A stretch of 64,000 bases of DNA from Terriglobia bacterium (GTDB lineage Bacteria > Acidobacteriota > Terriglobia > Terriglobales > Acidobacteriaceae). A program made the position numbers and the translations under genes. The DNA lies in assembly GCA_020072645.1 (NCBI GenBank), contig JAIQGK010000006.1, positions 1-64,000 of the forward strand. The letters are read 5' to 3'. Under the pieces are notes generated by a model that had not been told where the DNA came from, did no database searches, and worked only from the letters and a program-made list of their open reading frames with translations. Within the stretch, counting starts at the first letter, position 1, and each line of letters starts with the position of its first letter. Positions 43,185-52,115 of this stretch are shown in pieces.

Positions 43185-43564
43185 TTTTCAAATATTCCCC
43201 CAAGCATTTCCGTTCAAAGAGCTTGAACGGAGCTGAAATTTTTCAAGAGTTATCTTCAGGGCGAAATGAAGACAATCGCCACTCTAGTCAGGACCAAAAC
43301 AAGTACGTTTGCTACGCTGAAAAAAACTTCCCCTCAAGTTGTTCTTCAGCAGCGGCGATACCAATATGATGCAATTTTTCCGAGCTTTGCCAGCCCCGCC
43401 GCAGATTGCATTGCGAGCTGGATTCCCGAATTGAAATTCAATTCTGCGACCTTCTGTTACGGCAACAGAGTGCCTGTTGTCTGGCGTTGCTCTCATCGTG
43501 GCGGCTGCAACAAACAAAACCGCCTGCCGAAGGGCAGGCGGTGTACGAAAAAGGATCAGGTAGG
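43185..43564. other. intergenic, contains the clpX terminator
   Basis: No gene seen. At 43520-43541 a 9-bp perfect hairpin CCGCCTGCC / GGCAGGCGG with a GAAG loop is followed on the minus strand by GTTTTGTTTG, which is a good terminator for clpX. An overlapping plus-strand frame is not supported by any motif. Confidence 0.8.
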
Positions 43565-44833
43565 CTAGCCGGCTTTTTCCATAGCCGGCAGAGAAACGTC
43601 GCGGCGCTCCACCATTTCTTTTGTAACTTCAAATTCTTTCACGCGTTTCTGGCTGGGCAGGTGATACATCAGGTCAAGCATCAACTCTTCCAGGATCATG
43701 CGCAGCCCGCGAGCGCCAACTTTGCGCGCCATGGCTTCACGTGCGATGGCGGCGAGCGATCCGTCAGAGAATTTGAGTTTCACGTTCTCAAACTCAAACA
43801 TGCGCTGGTACTGCTTCACAATGGCGTTGCGCGGGCGGGTAAGGATTTCAATCAGCGCGGCTTCGTCGAGATCATTCAAGATGCCGACGACAGGCAGGCG
43901 GCCGACGAATTCTGGAATCAGGCCAAAGCGGACGAGGTCCTGTGGCTCAGCTTTTTGCAGCAATTCAGTGTCACGCTTGCTGGCTTCAGTAAACTCTTTT
44001 TCTTTCTGCTCACTGGTGCGGAAGCCCATGGACTTTTTGCCGATGCGCCGGGCCACGATTTTTTCCAGCCCAACGAACGCTCCGCCGCAGATAAAGAGAA
44101 TGTTGGTGGTGTCGACCGGGGTAAATTCCTGGTGCGGATGCTTGCGTCCGCCTTGCGGAGGAACGTTGGCCACGGTGCCTTCAAGGATCTTGAGCAGCGC
44201 CTGCTGCACGCCTTCACCGCTTACGTCGCGCGTGATGGAAGGATTTTCATCCTTGCGCCCGATCTTGTCGATTTCGTCGATATAGATGATGCCGGTCTGC
44301 GCGCGGCCTACATCGCCATCAGCGGCCTGCAACAGTTTCAAAACAATATTTTCTACGTCCTCACCCACATAACCAGCTTCAGTGAGCGTGGTGGCGTCCA
44401 CGATGGCAAAAGGCACATCGAGCATGCGGGCCAAAGTCTGGGCCAGCAGCGTTTTGCCGGTGCCAGTGGGGCCGATCAGCATGATGTTGGACTTGGTCAG
44501 TTCCACTTCGCCGGACTTGGTGCGGTTCATGTGGATCCGCTTGTAGTGGTTGTAAACGGCGACGGAAAGCTTTTTCTTGGTCTGTTCCTGCCCGATGACG
44601 TATTCATCGAGGAACGTTTTGACCTCTTGCGGCTTAGGCAGATGGTTGGGAGCGGCTGCGGCGTGCGATTCCGTGCGGTCATCTTCCAGAATGGAGTTGC
44701 AGACGGCAACGCACTCATCACAGATGTAAGCCCGGGGATAGTCGCTGGGTGACGAGATGAGCTTGGCAACGGCGTCCTGCGATTTATGGCAGAACGAGCA
44801 ACGAAGAGTTTCTTCGGGCGTCCTCGGTTTCAC
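43565..44833 (-). CDS. clpX: ATP-dependent Clp protease, ATP-binding subunit ClpX
   Basis: A 422-residue AAA+ unfoldase. The N-terminal zinc-binding domain has two Cys pairs ([19 protein letters not shown]), Walker A is GPTGTGKT, Walker B is IYIDEIDKI, and the sensor region and the IGF-like loop (VGRLPVV) follow. With ClpP it unfolds and degrades tagged proteins, including those with the tmRNA tag. It follows clpP and tig in the usual order. Confidence 0.98.
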   Translation of the reverse strand: MKPRTPEETLRCSFCHKSQDAVAKLISSPSDYPRAYICDECVAVCNSILEDDRTESHAAAAPNHLPKPQEVKTFLDEYVIGQEQTKKKLSVAVYNHYKRIHMNRTKSGEVELTKSNIMLIGPTGTGKTLLAQTLARMLDVPFAIVDATTLTEAGYVGEDVENIVLKLLQAADGDVGRAQTGIIYIDEIDKIGRKDENPSITRDVSGEGVQQALLKILEGTVANVPPQGGRKHPHQEFTPVDTTNILFICGGAFVGLEKIVARRIGKKSMGFRTSEQKEKEFTEASKRDTELLQKAEPQDLVRFGLIPEFVGRLPVVGILNDLDEAALIEILTRPRNAIVKQYQRMFEFENVKLKFSDGSLAAIAREAMARKVGARGLRMILEELMLDLMYHLPSQKRVKEFEVTKEMVERRDVSLPAMEKAG

Positions 44834-44902
44834 AAACTTGCTCCTTGGTTCAGTCGGGCCTTGTATCTGGCCAGCGGCCCATCTGACCTCACTACTTTGA
44901 CA

Positions 44903-45490
44903 TCACTTATGCTTATAAATAATGTCGTCAATGATTCCGTATTCTTTGGATTGCTGTGCATTCATTATAAAGTCACGCTCAACGTCTTTTTCCACTTTTT
45001 CCAGCTTCTGGCCGGAGTGCTTGGCAATGAGCTGGCTAGTGATTTCGCGCATCCGCAGAATCTCTCTAGCATGTATATCAATATCCGTGGCCTGGCCGCT
45101 AAGGCCAGACATCAAGGGTTGATGAATAAGAATCCTAGAAGTGGGTAGGGCGAAACGCTTACCCGCGGCACCGGCACAAAGTAACAAGGCCGCCATGCTG
45201 GCCGCCTGCCCGCAGCAAATCGTCATCACATCCGGACGGACGAACTGCATGGTGTCATAAATCGCCATTCCGGCTGTGATCGATCCGCCGGGGGAGTTGA
45301 TGTAAAGCTGGATGTCCTTTTCCGGGTCTTCCGCCTCAAGAAACAGCAGTTGGGCGATCACCAGGTTGGCGATCGTGTCATCAATCGGCGTGCCAATAAA
45401 AATGATGTTGTCGCGCAGCAGCCGCGAATAAATGTCATAAGCGCGTTCTCCGCGGCTGGTCTGCTCTACTACCATCGGTACGAGTGCCAT
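44903..45490 (-). CDS. clpP: ATP-dependent Clp protease, proteolytic subunit ClpP
   Basis: A 195-residue serine protease subunit. The catalytic residues are Ser98 (GQAASMAAL) and His123 (ILIHQPL); the Asp follows in the C-terminal part. It forms a tetradecamer that associates with ClpX. Between tig and clpX; order tig-clpP-clpX on the minus strand, with gaps of 48 and 69 bases, suits one operon. Confidence 0.98.
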   Translation of the reverse strand: MALVPMVVEQTSRGERAYDIYSRLLRDNIIFIGTPIDDTIANLVIAQLLFLEAEDPEKDIQLYINSPGGSITAGMAIYDTMQFVRPDVMTICCGQAASMAALLLCAGAAGKRFALPTSRILIHQPLMSGLSGQATDIDIHAREILRMREITSQLIAKHSGQKLEKVEKDVERDFIMNAQQSKEYGIIDDIIYKHK

Positions 45491-45538
45491 AAGATTGCTT
45501 TATCCTTCCGTCACAAAACCGGGCTTGCCCGGCAAAAA

Positions 45539-47050
45539 CTAATTTGAGTTCGAATACAGCAAGTTTAACGCTTTTTCGCTTCGCATGCGGTCACGTAAGC
45601 GTTCCACGGCATTATCTTCCGATAGACGCTTCCTTACTTCCTCGACCGGCTGCTGCATCTGCGCCGCCATGGCCTCGATTTCGTTATTCAGCTCTTCATC
45701 GCTCACCTGGATATTTTCCTTGATGGCGATCTTGGCCAGCAGCACGCTTGATTTCACTTCTTTAGTGGCGAATTCTTCCTGTCCGGCGCGCAGCCGGCCA
45801 AAGTCCATGCGACGCATATCTTCCGTCTTCATGCCCTGCGCCGCCAGCGCCCGCAATCCGCGCTCCAGGCGAAGATCAATCTGGTGCTCCACCATCGACC
45901 GTGGAACAGGGAAGTCATGCTTCGCAAGAAGCTCTTCAATCAACTTGTCTTTGGCTTCATGCTCAGTCTTGTGCTTCAGCTCGGCTTCCATGTTTTCCCT
46001 GAAGCGCTGTTTCAGGTCGCCAAGGTTCTGGAAATCAGGGCTGAGTTCTTTGGCAAAATCGTCGTTCAGCTCCGGCAGCGCTTTCTTCTTGATGGCGTTA
46101 ACCTTTACCTTGTAATCAAAAACCATTCCGGCTAGACGCTTGTCATAAAAATCTTCTGGGTAAGACACTTCAAAGCTGCGCTCTTCACCGGCCTTGGCGC
46201 CCGCCAGATTCTTGGTAAATTCCGGGATGGTATTGGCTCCGCCGATTTCGACAAGAACTTCTTCCATCTGCACGGGCTGGGCGGGAGCTTCTTTCTGGTC
46301 GGGGCTTTCGACGGCTGCGTCTTTTGCTTCAGCGTCTTTGCTTTCAGTAGCCTCGGCCTCGGGTTCGTCGTCGGCAAGATTTTTAGGGCGCGCCTCGAAT
46401 GACACCTGAACGAACTCGCCATTTTCCGCGCCACACTCTTCGTCAACGGGATCAAAGCTGGCCTGCTTTTCCTGCAACAGCTTTATCTCGTGATCAATCT
46501 GTTCGTCGGTCACAGTCACGTCCGGCTTTTCAACCTTGATGGCTTTGTAGTCGCCCAGTTCAAATTCCGGCAGCACCTCAAACGCGGCCTTGAATTTGAT
46601 GGGCTCGCCCGGCGTAAATTCCAGTCCATATATATGAGGTTGAGAGACAGGCCGGAACCCGCCCTTGACCACGGCTTCACGGAAATATTGCGGCACCAGG
46701 TGCTCCACCACGTCACTGGTGATTTCACTGGAAAAGCGGTTCCGCACCATGCTGGCCGGGACTTTGCCCTTGCGGAAGCCTGGGATGCGGGCCTGCTTGG
46801 AATACTGCTGCACCAGCGTCTCCTGGTGCTTGGCCACCACATCGGCGGGGATTTCTACCTCGATTTCGCGCTTGCAGGCCGGATCCATAGGCGGAGGCCC
46901 TTGAGGATGCGTGTGGCCGGGCTCGCCGTGATCGTGCTCATGCTGGCCTTCAACTGCCTGCGCTCCAGTGGTTTGGGCCGTTTCCGGCTGCTGCCCGGAG
47001 GAAGGGTTCTCAGGATTCTCGAGTGCGTTGCGTTCTGCTGCGTTATCCAA
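45539..47050 (-). CDS. tig: trigger factor (ribosome-bound chaperone and PPIase) with unusual inserts
   Basis: A 503-residue trigger factor read from a TTG codon with AAGGAAA 5 bases ahead. Ribosome-binding domain about 57-170 (with the signature 'PGFRKGKVPASMV', 'GFRxGKxP'), PPIase region about 200-330, C-terminal arms about 330-503. Unusual: the first about 55 residues are a low-complexity, His-rich segment (EHDHGEPGHTHPQG), and the PPIase region has a long Glu/Ala/Asp-rich insert (DEPEAEATESKDAEAKDAAVES). Normal size is about 430. It acts on nascent chains and is a normal partner of the clp genes. Confidence 0.95.
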   Translation of the reverse strand: MDNAAERNALENPENPSSGQQPETAQTTGAQAVEGQHEHDHGEPGHTHPQGPPPMDPACKREIEVEIPADVVAKHQETLVQQYSKQARIPGFRKGKVPASMVRNRFSSEITSDVVEHLVPQYFREAVVKGGFRPVSQPHIYGLEFTPGEPIKFKAAFEVLPEFELGDYKAIKVEKPDVTVTDEQIDHEIKLLQEKQASFDPVDEECGAENGEFVQVSFEARPKNLADDEPEAEATESKDAEAKDAAVESPDQKEAPAQPVQMEEVLVEIGGANTIPEFTKNLAGAKAGEERSFEVSYPEDFYDKRLAGMVFDYKVKVNAIKKKALPELNDDFAKELSPDFQNLGDLKQRFRENMEAELKHKTEHEAKDKLIEELLAKHDFPVPRSMVEHQIDLRLERGLRALAAQGMKTEDMRRMDFGRLRAGQEEFATKEVKSSVLLAKIAIKENIQVSDEELNNEIEAMAAQMQQPVEEVRKRLSEDNAVERLRDRMRSEKALNLLYSNSN

Positions 47051-47255
47051 GTGATTTCCTTATCGGTGCCGACGTGCTGCTGATGCTGTAAAGACACGAA
47101 AAAATGGGGGATTTCCGGCACGTACCCCAAACAATCAGTTTATGAGACGTTGCGGTAGGGGTCAAATGGGGGAGGGGCTGCCGATGACCTGACCGTGAGG
47201 AAAAGATCAAAAGGGAGGTTTCACGGCTGCAGAGTTTAAAGATGACCAATTTCAG

Positions 47256-48188
47256 CTAGGCCTTGAACTCTACCCTTGTTGTTACGATGTCGCCTGTTGT
47301 GCCCACTTGCTCAGGTTTATGTCGTAAGTAGCCAACCCGTAGGCAGCTGACCTCTTCGAAGCGCATCGCAACCAAAAGTGCCGCTAAGACATGGGGTTTG
47401 GGCCCCATTGGCACAAGAGTAATATTCGTTTTCGCTTCAGATTTATGCCAAGAAACCAGTTCAGCCAGATTTCCAAAACAGCGCTCTACACTAAAAAGAG
47501 GAAGCTTCAGGCATGCGTCAGCTAAAGCTATAACTTCCTTATTCGCATTACGAGTTCGATCTGGATAATCCGGAAAAGCAGCAGGATCTGCGAGGTAACA
47601 GAGCAACACATCTGGTTCGAGACGATCCAAAACGCAGAGAGCGGCGGACCCTTCGAAGCCGAGACCGAATACCGCAACCGATTTCGAAAGTGGAAGGGGC
47701 AACCCTTCGCAGCCCGGTAGGCTGAGAATTTCTTTAATGACCACAGGAGGTGCTTCAGCCTTGTGATGACCGACAGCATAAAGTAGATCCACGTCTATGC
47801 TCCCGGGCCCAGGAAAAAAGCGCACCCAATTCAGCACTGCTGTGTACCACAGTCTTGACATTGATGAGTAATCAATCAATATTCGGGTGTTCGAACCGAG
47901 AGGGTTAATTTCTTCACGGAGCAGCGAATAGACGATTCCATCGTCATCAGCTCGTATCAAACGTGGTTTTCCCCATCTCTCCGAGAAATATTCGTCATTC
48001 TTTTGCCGTTGCGGGTCTTGTTCGACTTCTTTAAAGCCCAAAACCACAACCTTCTTGGCGCGGACTTTCTCGAGGGCCCTCGGTATATGAGTACATCGTT
48101 CTTCGTAGCCACTTGAAAATAGCACTAAATCGTAGTCACACCGCAAGACTTCGTCTGTTTGTAAGTCGCAGACGCGATATAGGATCAT
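47256..48188 (-). CDS. protein of unknown family, last gene of the four-gene island operon
   Basis: A 310-residue protein with no domain I recognise. The N-terminus is alpha/beta and contains SGYEERC at residues 26-32, then VVVLGFKEV (strand). IDYSSMSRLWYTAVLNWVRFFPG at 105-127 and a second unit near 160-260 (VAVFGLGFEGSAALCVLDRL, then PDYPDRTRNANKEVIALADA) suggest two Rossmann-like halves. The C-terminus has TLVPMGPKPHVLAALLVAM. It is 12 bases downstream of the ATPase gene and clearly co-transcribed. It may be a sensor, a nuclease-like effector or an accessory protein; function not assignable. Confidence 0.75.
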   Translation of the reverse strand: MILYRVCDLQTDEVLRCDYDLVLFSSGYEERCTHIPRALEKVRAKKVVVLGFKEVEQDPQRQKNDEYFSERWGKPRLIRADDDGIVYSLLREEINPLGSNTRILIDYSSMSRLWYTAVLNWVRFFPGPGSIDVDLLYAVGHHKAEAPPVVIKEILSLPGCEGLPLPLSKSVAVFGLGFEGSAALCVLDRLEPDVLLCYLADPAAFPDYPDRTRNANKEVIALADACLKLPLFSVERCFGNLAELVSWHKSEAKTNITLVPMGPKPHVLAALLVAMRFEEVSCLRVGYLRHKPEQVGTTGDIVTTRVEFKA

Positions 48189-48200
48189 CTTTCGAACTCC

Positions 48201-50009
48201 CTACTTGAACAAGTTGAGCGTTTCCTGTTGACCGCGTCCCCGCGGAGTATCTTGGTGCTCCCTGACTACAGTTGACAGGCTAACGGCTTTTCCGCGGCGA
48301 GGGAGTATGTCAAAGTGCGGCGCGAGGACATATGCAAGGTGAAACTTGCTCTCACCTTCCGGCATCTGATCTGGGTTTCTGGCATTGATGTTTGGAAACA
48401 GCAAGCCCAACGCAACTGCCTTTCGGATAAGTGGCGCGTATTCCGAAGTACGGAGATCGACAGTAATGGATGAGGTCTGATCGCTTGAAAGAGGTATATC
48501 GTGGAGAGCGTAATGCATATACGAACCAATTTGCTGTAACAAGCGATAAAGAGCCGGTCCCACGACTTCTTCACTCTCTACCGGGTTCAGCGTGCTGGCT
48601 GAAAACGCCTTAAGAATTCTGGTCTGCTCTCTTGGTCTTATAGTCGTCACTCGCCGCCTAGGCCATCCCCGCTTCCAACGCGTTTCGAGGCGAAATTTGT
48701 TGAAAATTCGGATTAGGCGGCGCGGATTTGCGTCTCCACACCGAATAAGCATCATTTCACCAGAATAAACTTCAAGTTCACCGCGACCTTTTTGGTTTTC
48801 TACAGCATCCCTAAGGAGCAATGCCGGAATAATCTTTCTTCCTATTTGGTCCATAAAGTCGGCTGGGGAGTTGCATAACCTTTCGGCTCGCGACTGAGTC
48901 TCTGCATTTGCATATTTTCGTAATAGTTGCATGTTAGATGATTGGGGGCTCCATTCTCCGAACTTGGGCTCCAGCAAAATTGAATGCCCAAGTAACGCTC
49001 CCAAGGTGAGGCCCTTTCCCTTAAACCCCGAAATTTCAGCACGTTTTTCGAAAATGGTATCCGCAAATCGCTTACCTTCCGTCCCTCTAGCTCCAGCCCA
49101 AATCACCGGGTCTTGATCAATGTATACATACTCAAAATCGTGACCAACATCGAGTGGAACATTTGTATTCGTTGCCAGAGTATAGTGATGGTAGGGCATG
49201 GTCGTAATCTTGAAGCAGAGGTTCTTAGAGAACGCACGCAAGTGTGAGTTCAATATCCTATGGTGCATCTCCTCAAGAAATTCTGCTTCGTCAATGCAAA
49301 GAAACCAACAACTGTGGTCGGGCAAGCGTAATGCCTCGGACGCAAGAGTAAGCCCCCTCCTGAGTGGCCCAAATAGATCGGTCATGAACGGAATTCCCAC
49401 TGGCATTTCACCGTCAGAAAGTTTCCCATGGGCGCGCGTTCGGGCTAACTGAAGTTGCTTCGCATGTTCTGTCTGCTGCAAGAACCTTTCGACTCCCCGC
49501 AGCGTATCTAGCGTTAAAGCCTGCCCTGACCAAGCGGTTGCTATTTCGGTCGCCAGTTCAGCCTCAAGAGATGCCCTGCGCCCTTTGTCGGGAAAGTAGA
49601 TTTCCAGGCAGCTCTTGAGGGTTGCTAAGAGTGCTAAACAAGTAGAGAGGTTTAGACGCCATTGAAAAAACTCTTCTTTCTCTCGCTCTGTCAACCATGG
49701 CTTGTTTTTTAAACCGGAAACCCACTCAAGCTCCGTAGGTACATACACTCCGATGAATGTCTTCTCGTGGATTATTTCTCGCGCCCCTTTTACATTGAGC
49801 TTCGACAAGTGGTCATGAGAAAGCATTTTAGCCAACGCAGTCTTGCCTGACCCTCGAGATCCTAAGACGATATGGTGTTTTGCCGAAAGTAGCCGCCAAA
49901 AGGCTTTGGTTGGAAGAAATGTTGCAACTAGTTCTTCACGGGTGAGATTGCGAGCATTGTCGATCTCAAATAAGTTCTGCCGTTTCTTATTCGTCATTGG
50001 CGCCTTCAT
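48201..50009 (-). CDS. ORC/CDC6-like P-loop ATPase of the island operon
   Basis: A 602-residue STAND/ORC-type NTPase. Walker A is GSRGSGKT at 50-57 and Walker B is LCIDEAEF at 237-244 (Asp240-Glu241). The C-terminal about 150 residues ('VVGPALYRLLQQIGSYMHYALHDIPLS...PLIRKAVALGLLFPN') look like a winged-helix-containing region. Its start codon overlaps the phosphoesterase stop (ATGA), so they are coupled. Such ATPases act in replication-like or, in island operons, in defence complexes. Two rows of 60 bases counted by hand inside it have 25 G+C each, below the 32 of a row in tig. Confidence 0.85.
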   Translation of the reverse strand: MKAPMTNKKRQNLFEIDNARNLTREELVATFLPTKAFWRLLSAKHHIVLGSRGSGKTALAKMLSHDHLSKLNVKGAREIIHEKTFIGVYVPTELEWVSGLKNKPWLTEREKEEFFQWRLNLSTCLALLATLKSCLEIYFPDKGRRASLEAELATEIATAWSGQALTLDTLRGVERFLQQTEHAKQLQLARTRAHGKLSDGEMPVGIPFMTDLFGPLRRGLTLASEALRLPDHSCWFLCIDEAEFLEEMHHRILNSHLRAFSKNLCFKITTMPYHHYTLATNTNVPLDVGHDFEYVYIDQDPVIWAGARGTEGKRFADTIFEKRAEISGFKGKGLTLGALLGHSILLEPKFGEWSPQSSNMQLLRKYANAETQSRAERLCNSPADFMDQIGRKIIPALLLRDAVENQKGRGELEVYSGEMMLIRCGDANPRRLIRIFNKFRLETRWKRGWPRRRVTTIRPREQTRILKAFSASTLNPVESEEVVGPALYRLLQQIGSYMHYALHDIPLSSDQTSSITVDLRTSEYAPLIRKAVALGLLFPNINARNPDQMPEGESKFHLAYVLAPHFDILPRRGKAVSLSTVVREHQDTPRGRGQQETLNLFK

Positions 50010-51259
50010 TTCTTGACGAGGAGAATCATTTCGTCTACCGATTCCCCCCTCCGCTTGAACTTAAGCTCCATTGCAAGGCTATCTACAACCTGCACAGCCC
50101 GCTCGTCGGGGAGATACTTTAGATTGGGTGCCGCCTCTATCACCTCTGACCATTCCACGTAGTCTTTTTCTTTGAGCTTGACCTCGAGAACCGAACGCAT
50201 GATTCTCTTGAGGTTTGCGGGGAGAAGATATGCTCCGAACAACTCGTTGTGTCTGATGCCGTGATGTGGTTTCTTGCTTGGTACCCATCCGGGCCCGCAC
50301 ACGTACGTCCAGCTTTCAACCCTTCCGAAAATGCTACCAATATCTGCGTCCCGGCCATCGATATGGATGAGGTGAAACTGGTTGCTCACGGACCCCGCCC
50401 ATCGCGTATCTAGCTGCACGGAAAAGCTACCAGAACATAGCACTGCCAGTGGAGAGCTGGAGCTGACGATGTGAGTTTCAAAATTTGGCAGGTGCTTGTG
50501 TCCGTGAATTAGCAGATCAAAATTATGACGACGGAGCAGATCAAGTAGTCGCCCTGCATTTGTCATTATGCTGAAATCAGGATTTGCCTCGATGGGATCG
50601 CTGTATTGTAGCGGATGGTGGTGAACAAGAAAAATCTTGACCTGTAAGGGGTCGGGAGGATCTGATGCCAGATGCTGATCGAGTTCCGCCAAATGTTTGT
50701 CACTGATGCCGCCATGATGGATCGCCACAGTAGGGTCATCTTCCCACGACGAGTTATAGCCAACTGCAAAAACATTTTTAAAGCGCCAAACGCAGAAGTG
50801 CGGAGGAGAGAGCACACCATGACTGGCTCTTTTCATGATCTTCCTAAAGATCCAGTCTTTTGATTCCAAAGGAGCATAGCGTTGCCGGCGCCGAAAGCCC
50901 GTTGGATCTGGGCTTTTCAAAACGGTCCAATCCACATCGTGATTCCCTGGAACGAAAATGATGTTTTCCTTTCCCACTTGTAGGCGCTTCACGACTTCGA
51001 GAACGAATTTTGATGCGAGTTCAAACTCTGCGGGTTGAGCTAAATGGCTGACGTCACCCGGCAGAACTAGATAGTCCGCCCGAATTGAGCGCTTCCTCAA
51101 AAATTCTAAGAAAGCTCCCTTATATCCACTTTCAACTGCATTCGTGGCGATGTGATCTGGGCACAGGTCTTTCGATCGAGCGCCTATCCCAACATGCAGA
51201 TCACTCATTACGGCTAGAGTAATTGGAAACAAATCTTGCTCCAGAAAGCCAGAAGTCAT
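50006..51259 (-). CDS. calcineurin-like metallophosphoesterase of the island operon
   Basis: A 417-residue phosphoesterase with all metal motifs: Asp20-x-His22 (SDLHVG), Gly68-Asp69 (PGDVSH), Gly105-Asn-His-Asp108 (PGNHDVDW), a His cluster at 213-215 (VHHHPL) and Gly253-His-x-His (HGHKH, 252-256). These are those of the nuclease/nucleotidase branch (Mre11/SbcD-like and 3',5'-cAMP-phosphodiesterase-like). The substrate may be nucleic acid or a nucleotide. About 130 C-terminal residues are extra. It lies 37 bases downstream of the methylase. Confidence 0.88.
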   Translation of the reverse strand: MTSGFLEQDLFPITLAVMSDLHVGIGARSKDLCPDHIATNAVESGYKGAFLEFLRKRSIRADYLVLPGDVSHLAQPAEFELASKFVLEVVKRLQVGKENIIFVPGNHDVDWTVLKSPDPTGFRRRQRYAPLESKDWIFRKIMKRASHGVLSPPHFCVWRFKNVFAVGYNSSWEDDPTVAIHHGGISDKHLAELDQHLASDPPDPLQVKIFLVHHHPLQYSDPIEANPDFSIMTNAGRLLDLLRRHNFDLLIHGHKHLPNFETHIVSSSSPLAVLCSGSFSVQLDTRWAGSVSNQFHLIHIDGRDADIGSIFGRVESWTYVCGPGWVPSKKPHHGIRHNELFGAYLLPANLKRIMRSVLEVKLKEKDYVEWSEVIEAAPNLKYLPDERAVQVVDSLAMELKFKRRGESVDEMILLVKK

Positions 51260-51296
51260 AGCGGAAAAGCTCTTGTTCTTAGTACAAAAGAGGATC

Positions 51297-52115
51297 TTAT
51301 TCCGCCGTGTTAATGTTAGTAACTATCAACTCTGCCGCCTTGCGGCGGTGCTTTGCAAAGCCAGATATATTTCTCTGCGTCATGACCTTGCGAACATTCC
51401 ATCCCTTCAAATATTGCAGAGCCTCAGAGCAATGTGCATAACTCAACACAAAAGCAGCTCCGCAGGCGTCAATGGCGTTTAGGCCTTGCGAGAGGCGGAT
51501 TAGATCGCTGATTCCGAAGGAACTCGGGCCATATTGTCTGAAAACGCGCCGATTTGTTACGGCGTAGGGGGGATCCAGATAAACGAAATCCCCTCGGCGA
51601 ACCTGGTTGATTGCGACAGCGAAATCATCACACAAAATGGTGGCACGTTTAAGCAGATCTGATGCTAGCAAAAGCTCTTCGAGGGTTGGGAGATTCCCCG
51701 TTCCAGCGGAGGAAAATGGGACGTTAAAACGTCCCATCGCATTCGTTCTATAAAGCCCATTAAAGCAGAAACGGTTTAAGAATATGAATCTTGCCGCCTT
51801 TTGAATTTCGTCCATGCCCTTGGTTTCTGCTTTGCGGATTCTGTAATAGCTCGCGCTACCTTTTCGCAAGGCATTAACGGCGGCAGATAGTGCAGCGGGA
51901 CAATTCTTTACAGTAGTGAAAGTGGAAACTAGGTCGGGATTAATGTCACTCAACAGAGCGTTTTCAGGACGGAGAGAGAAAAACAGGCTAGCCGAACCCA
52001 TAAAGGGTTCAACATATCTTGTGTATCCGGCATCCCAATATGGTACCAACTTTGGGAATAGCTTTCTTTTACTTCCGGCCCACCTGAGAAATGGTCCGGG
52101 GCTCGAAACTTTCAT
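51297..52115 (-). CDS. Dam-type DNA adenine methylase (D12 class)
   Basis: A 272-residue N6-adenine methyltransferase. It has the SAM motif FLRWAGSK (residues 9-16) and EPFMGSASLFF (36-46), the catalytic DPPY at 181-184 (VYLDPPYAV), and the substrate region 'FNRFCFNGLYRTNAMGRFNVPF' typical of Dam/DpnII-type enzymes. Its neighbour genes are not a classical restriction enzyme. It is probably the modification part of the operon. It starts the operon; no promoter was identified. Confidence 0.92.
   Translation of the reverse strand: MKVSSPGPFLRWAGSKRKLFPKLVPYWDAGYTRYVEPFMGSASLFFSLRPENALLSDINPDLVSTFTTVKNCPAALSAAVNALRKGSASYYRIRKAETKGMDEIQKAARFIFLNRFCFNGLYRTNAMGRFNVPFSSAGTGNLPTLEELLLASDLLKRATILCDDFAVAINQVRRGDFVYLDPPYAVTNRRVFRQYGPSSFGISDLIRLSQGLNAIDACGAAFVLSYAHCSEALQYLKGWNVRKVMTQRNISGFAKHRRKAAELIVTNINTAE

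Noticed and set aside
43406-44752. 448-codon open frame on the plus strand opposite clpX
   Set aside because: It is the antisense frame of a gene with certain identity; it has no motif and no ribosome site. High G+C gives long antisense frames.
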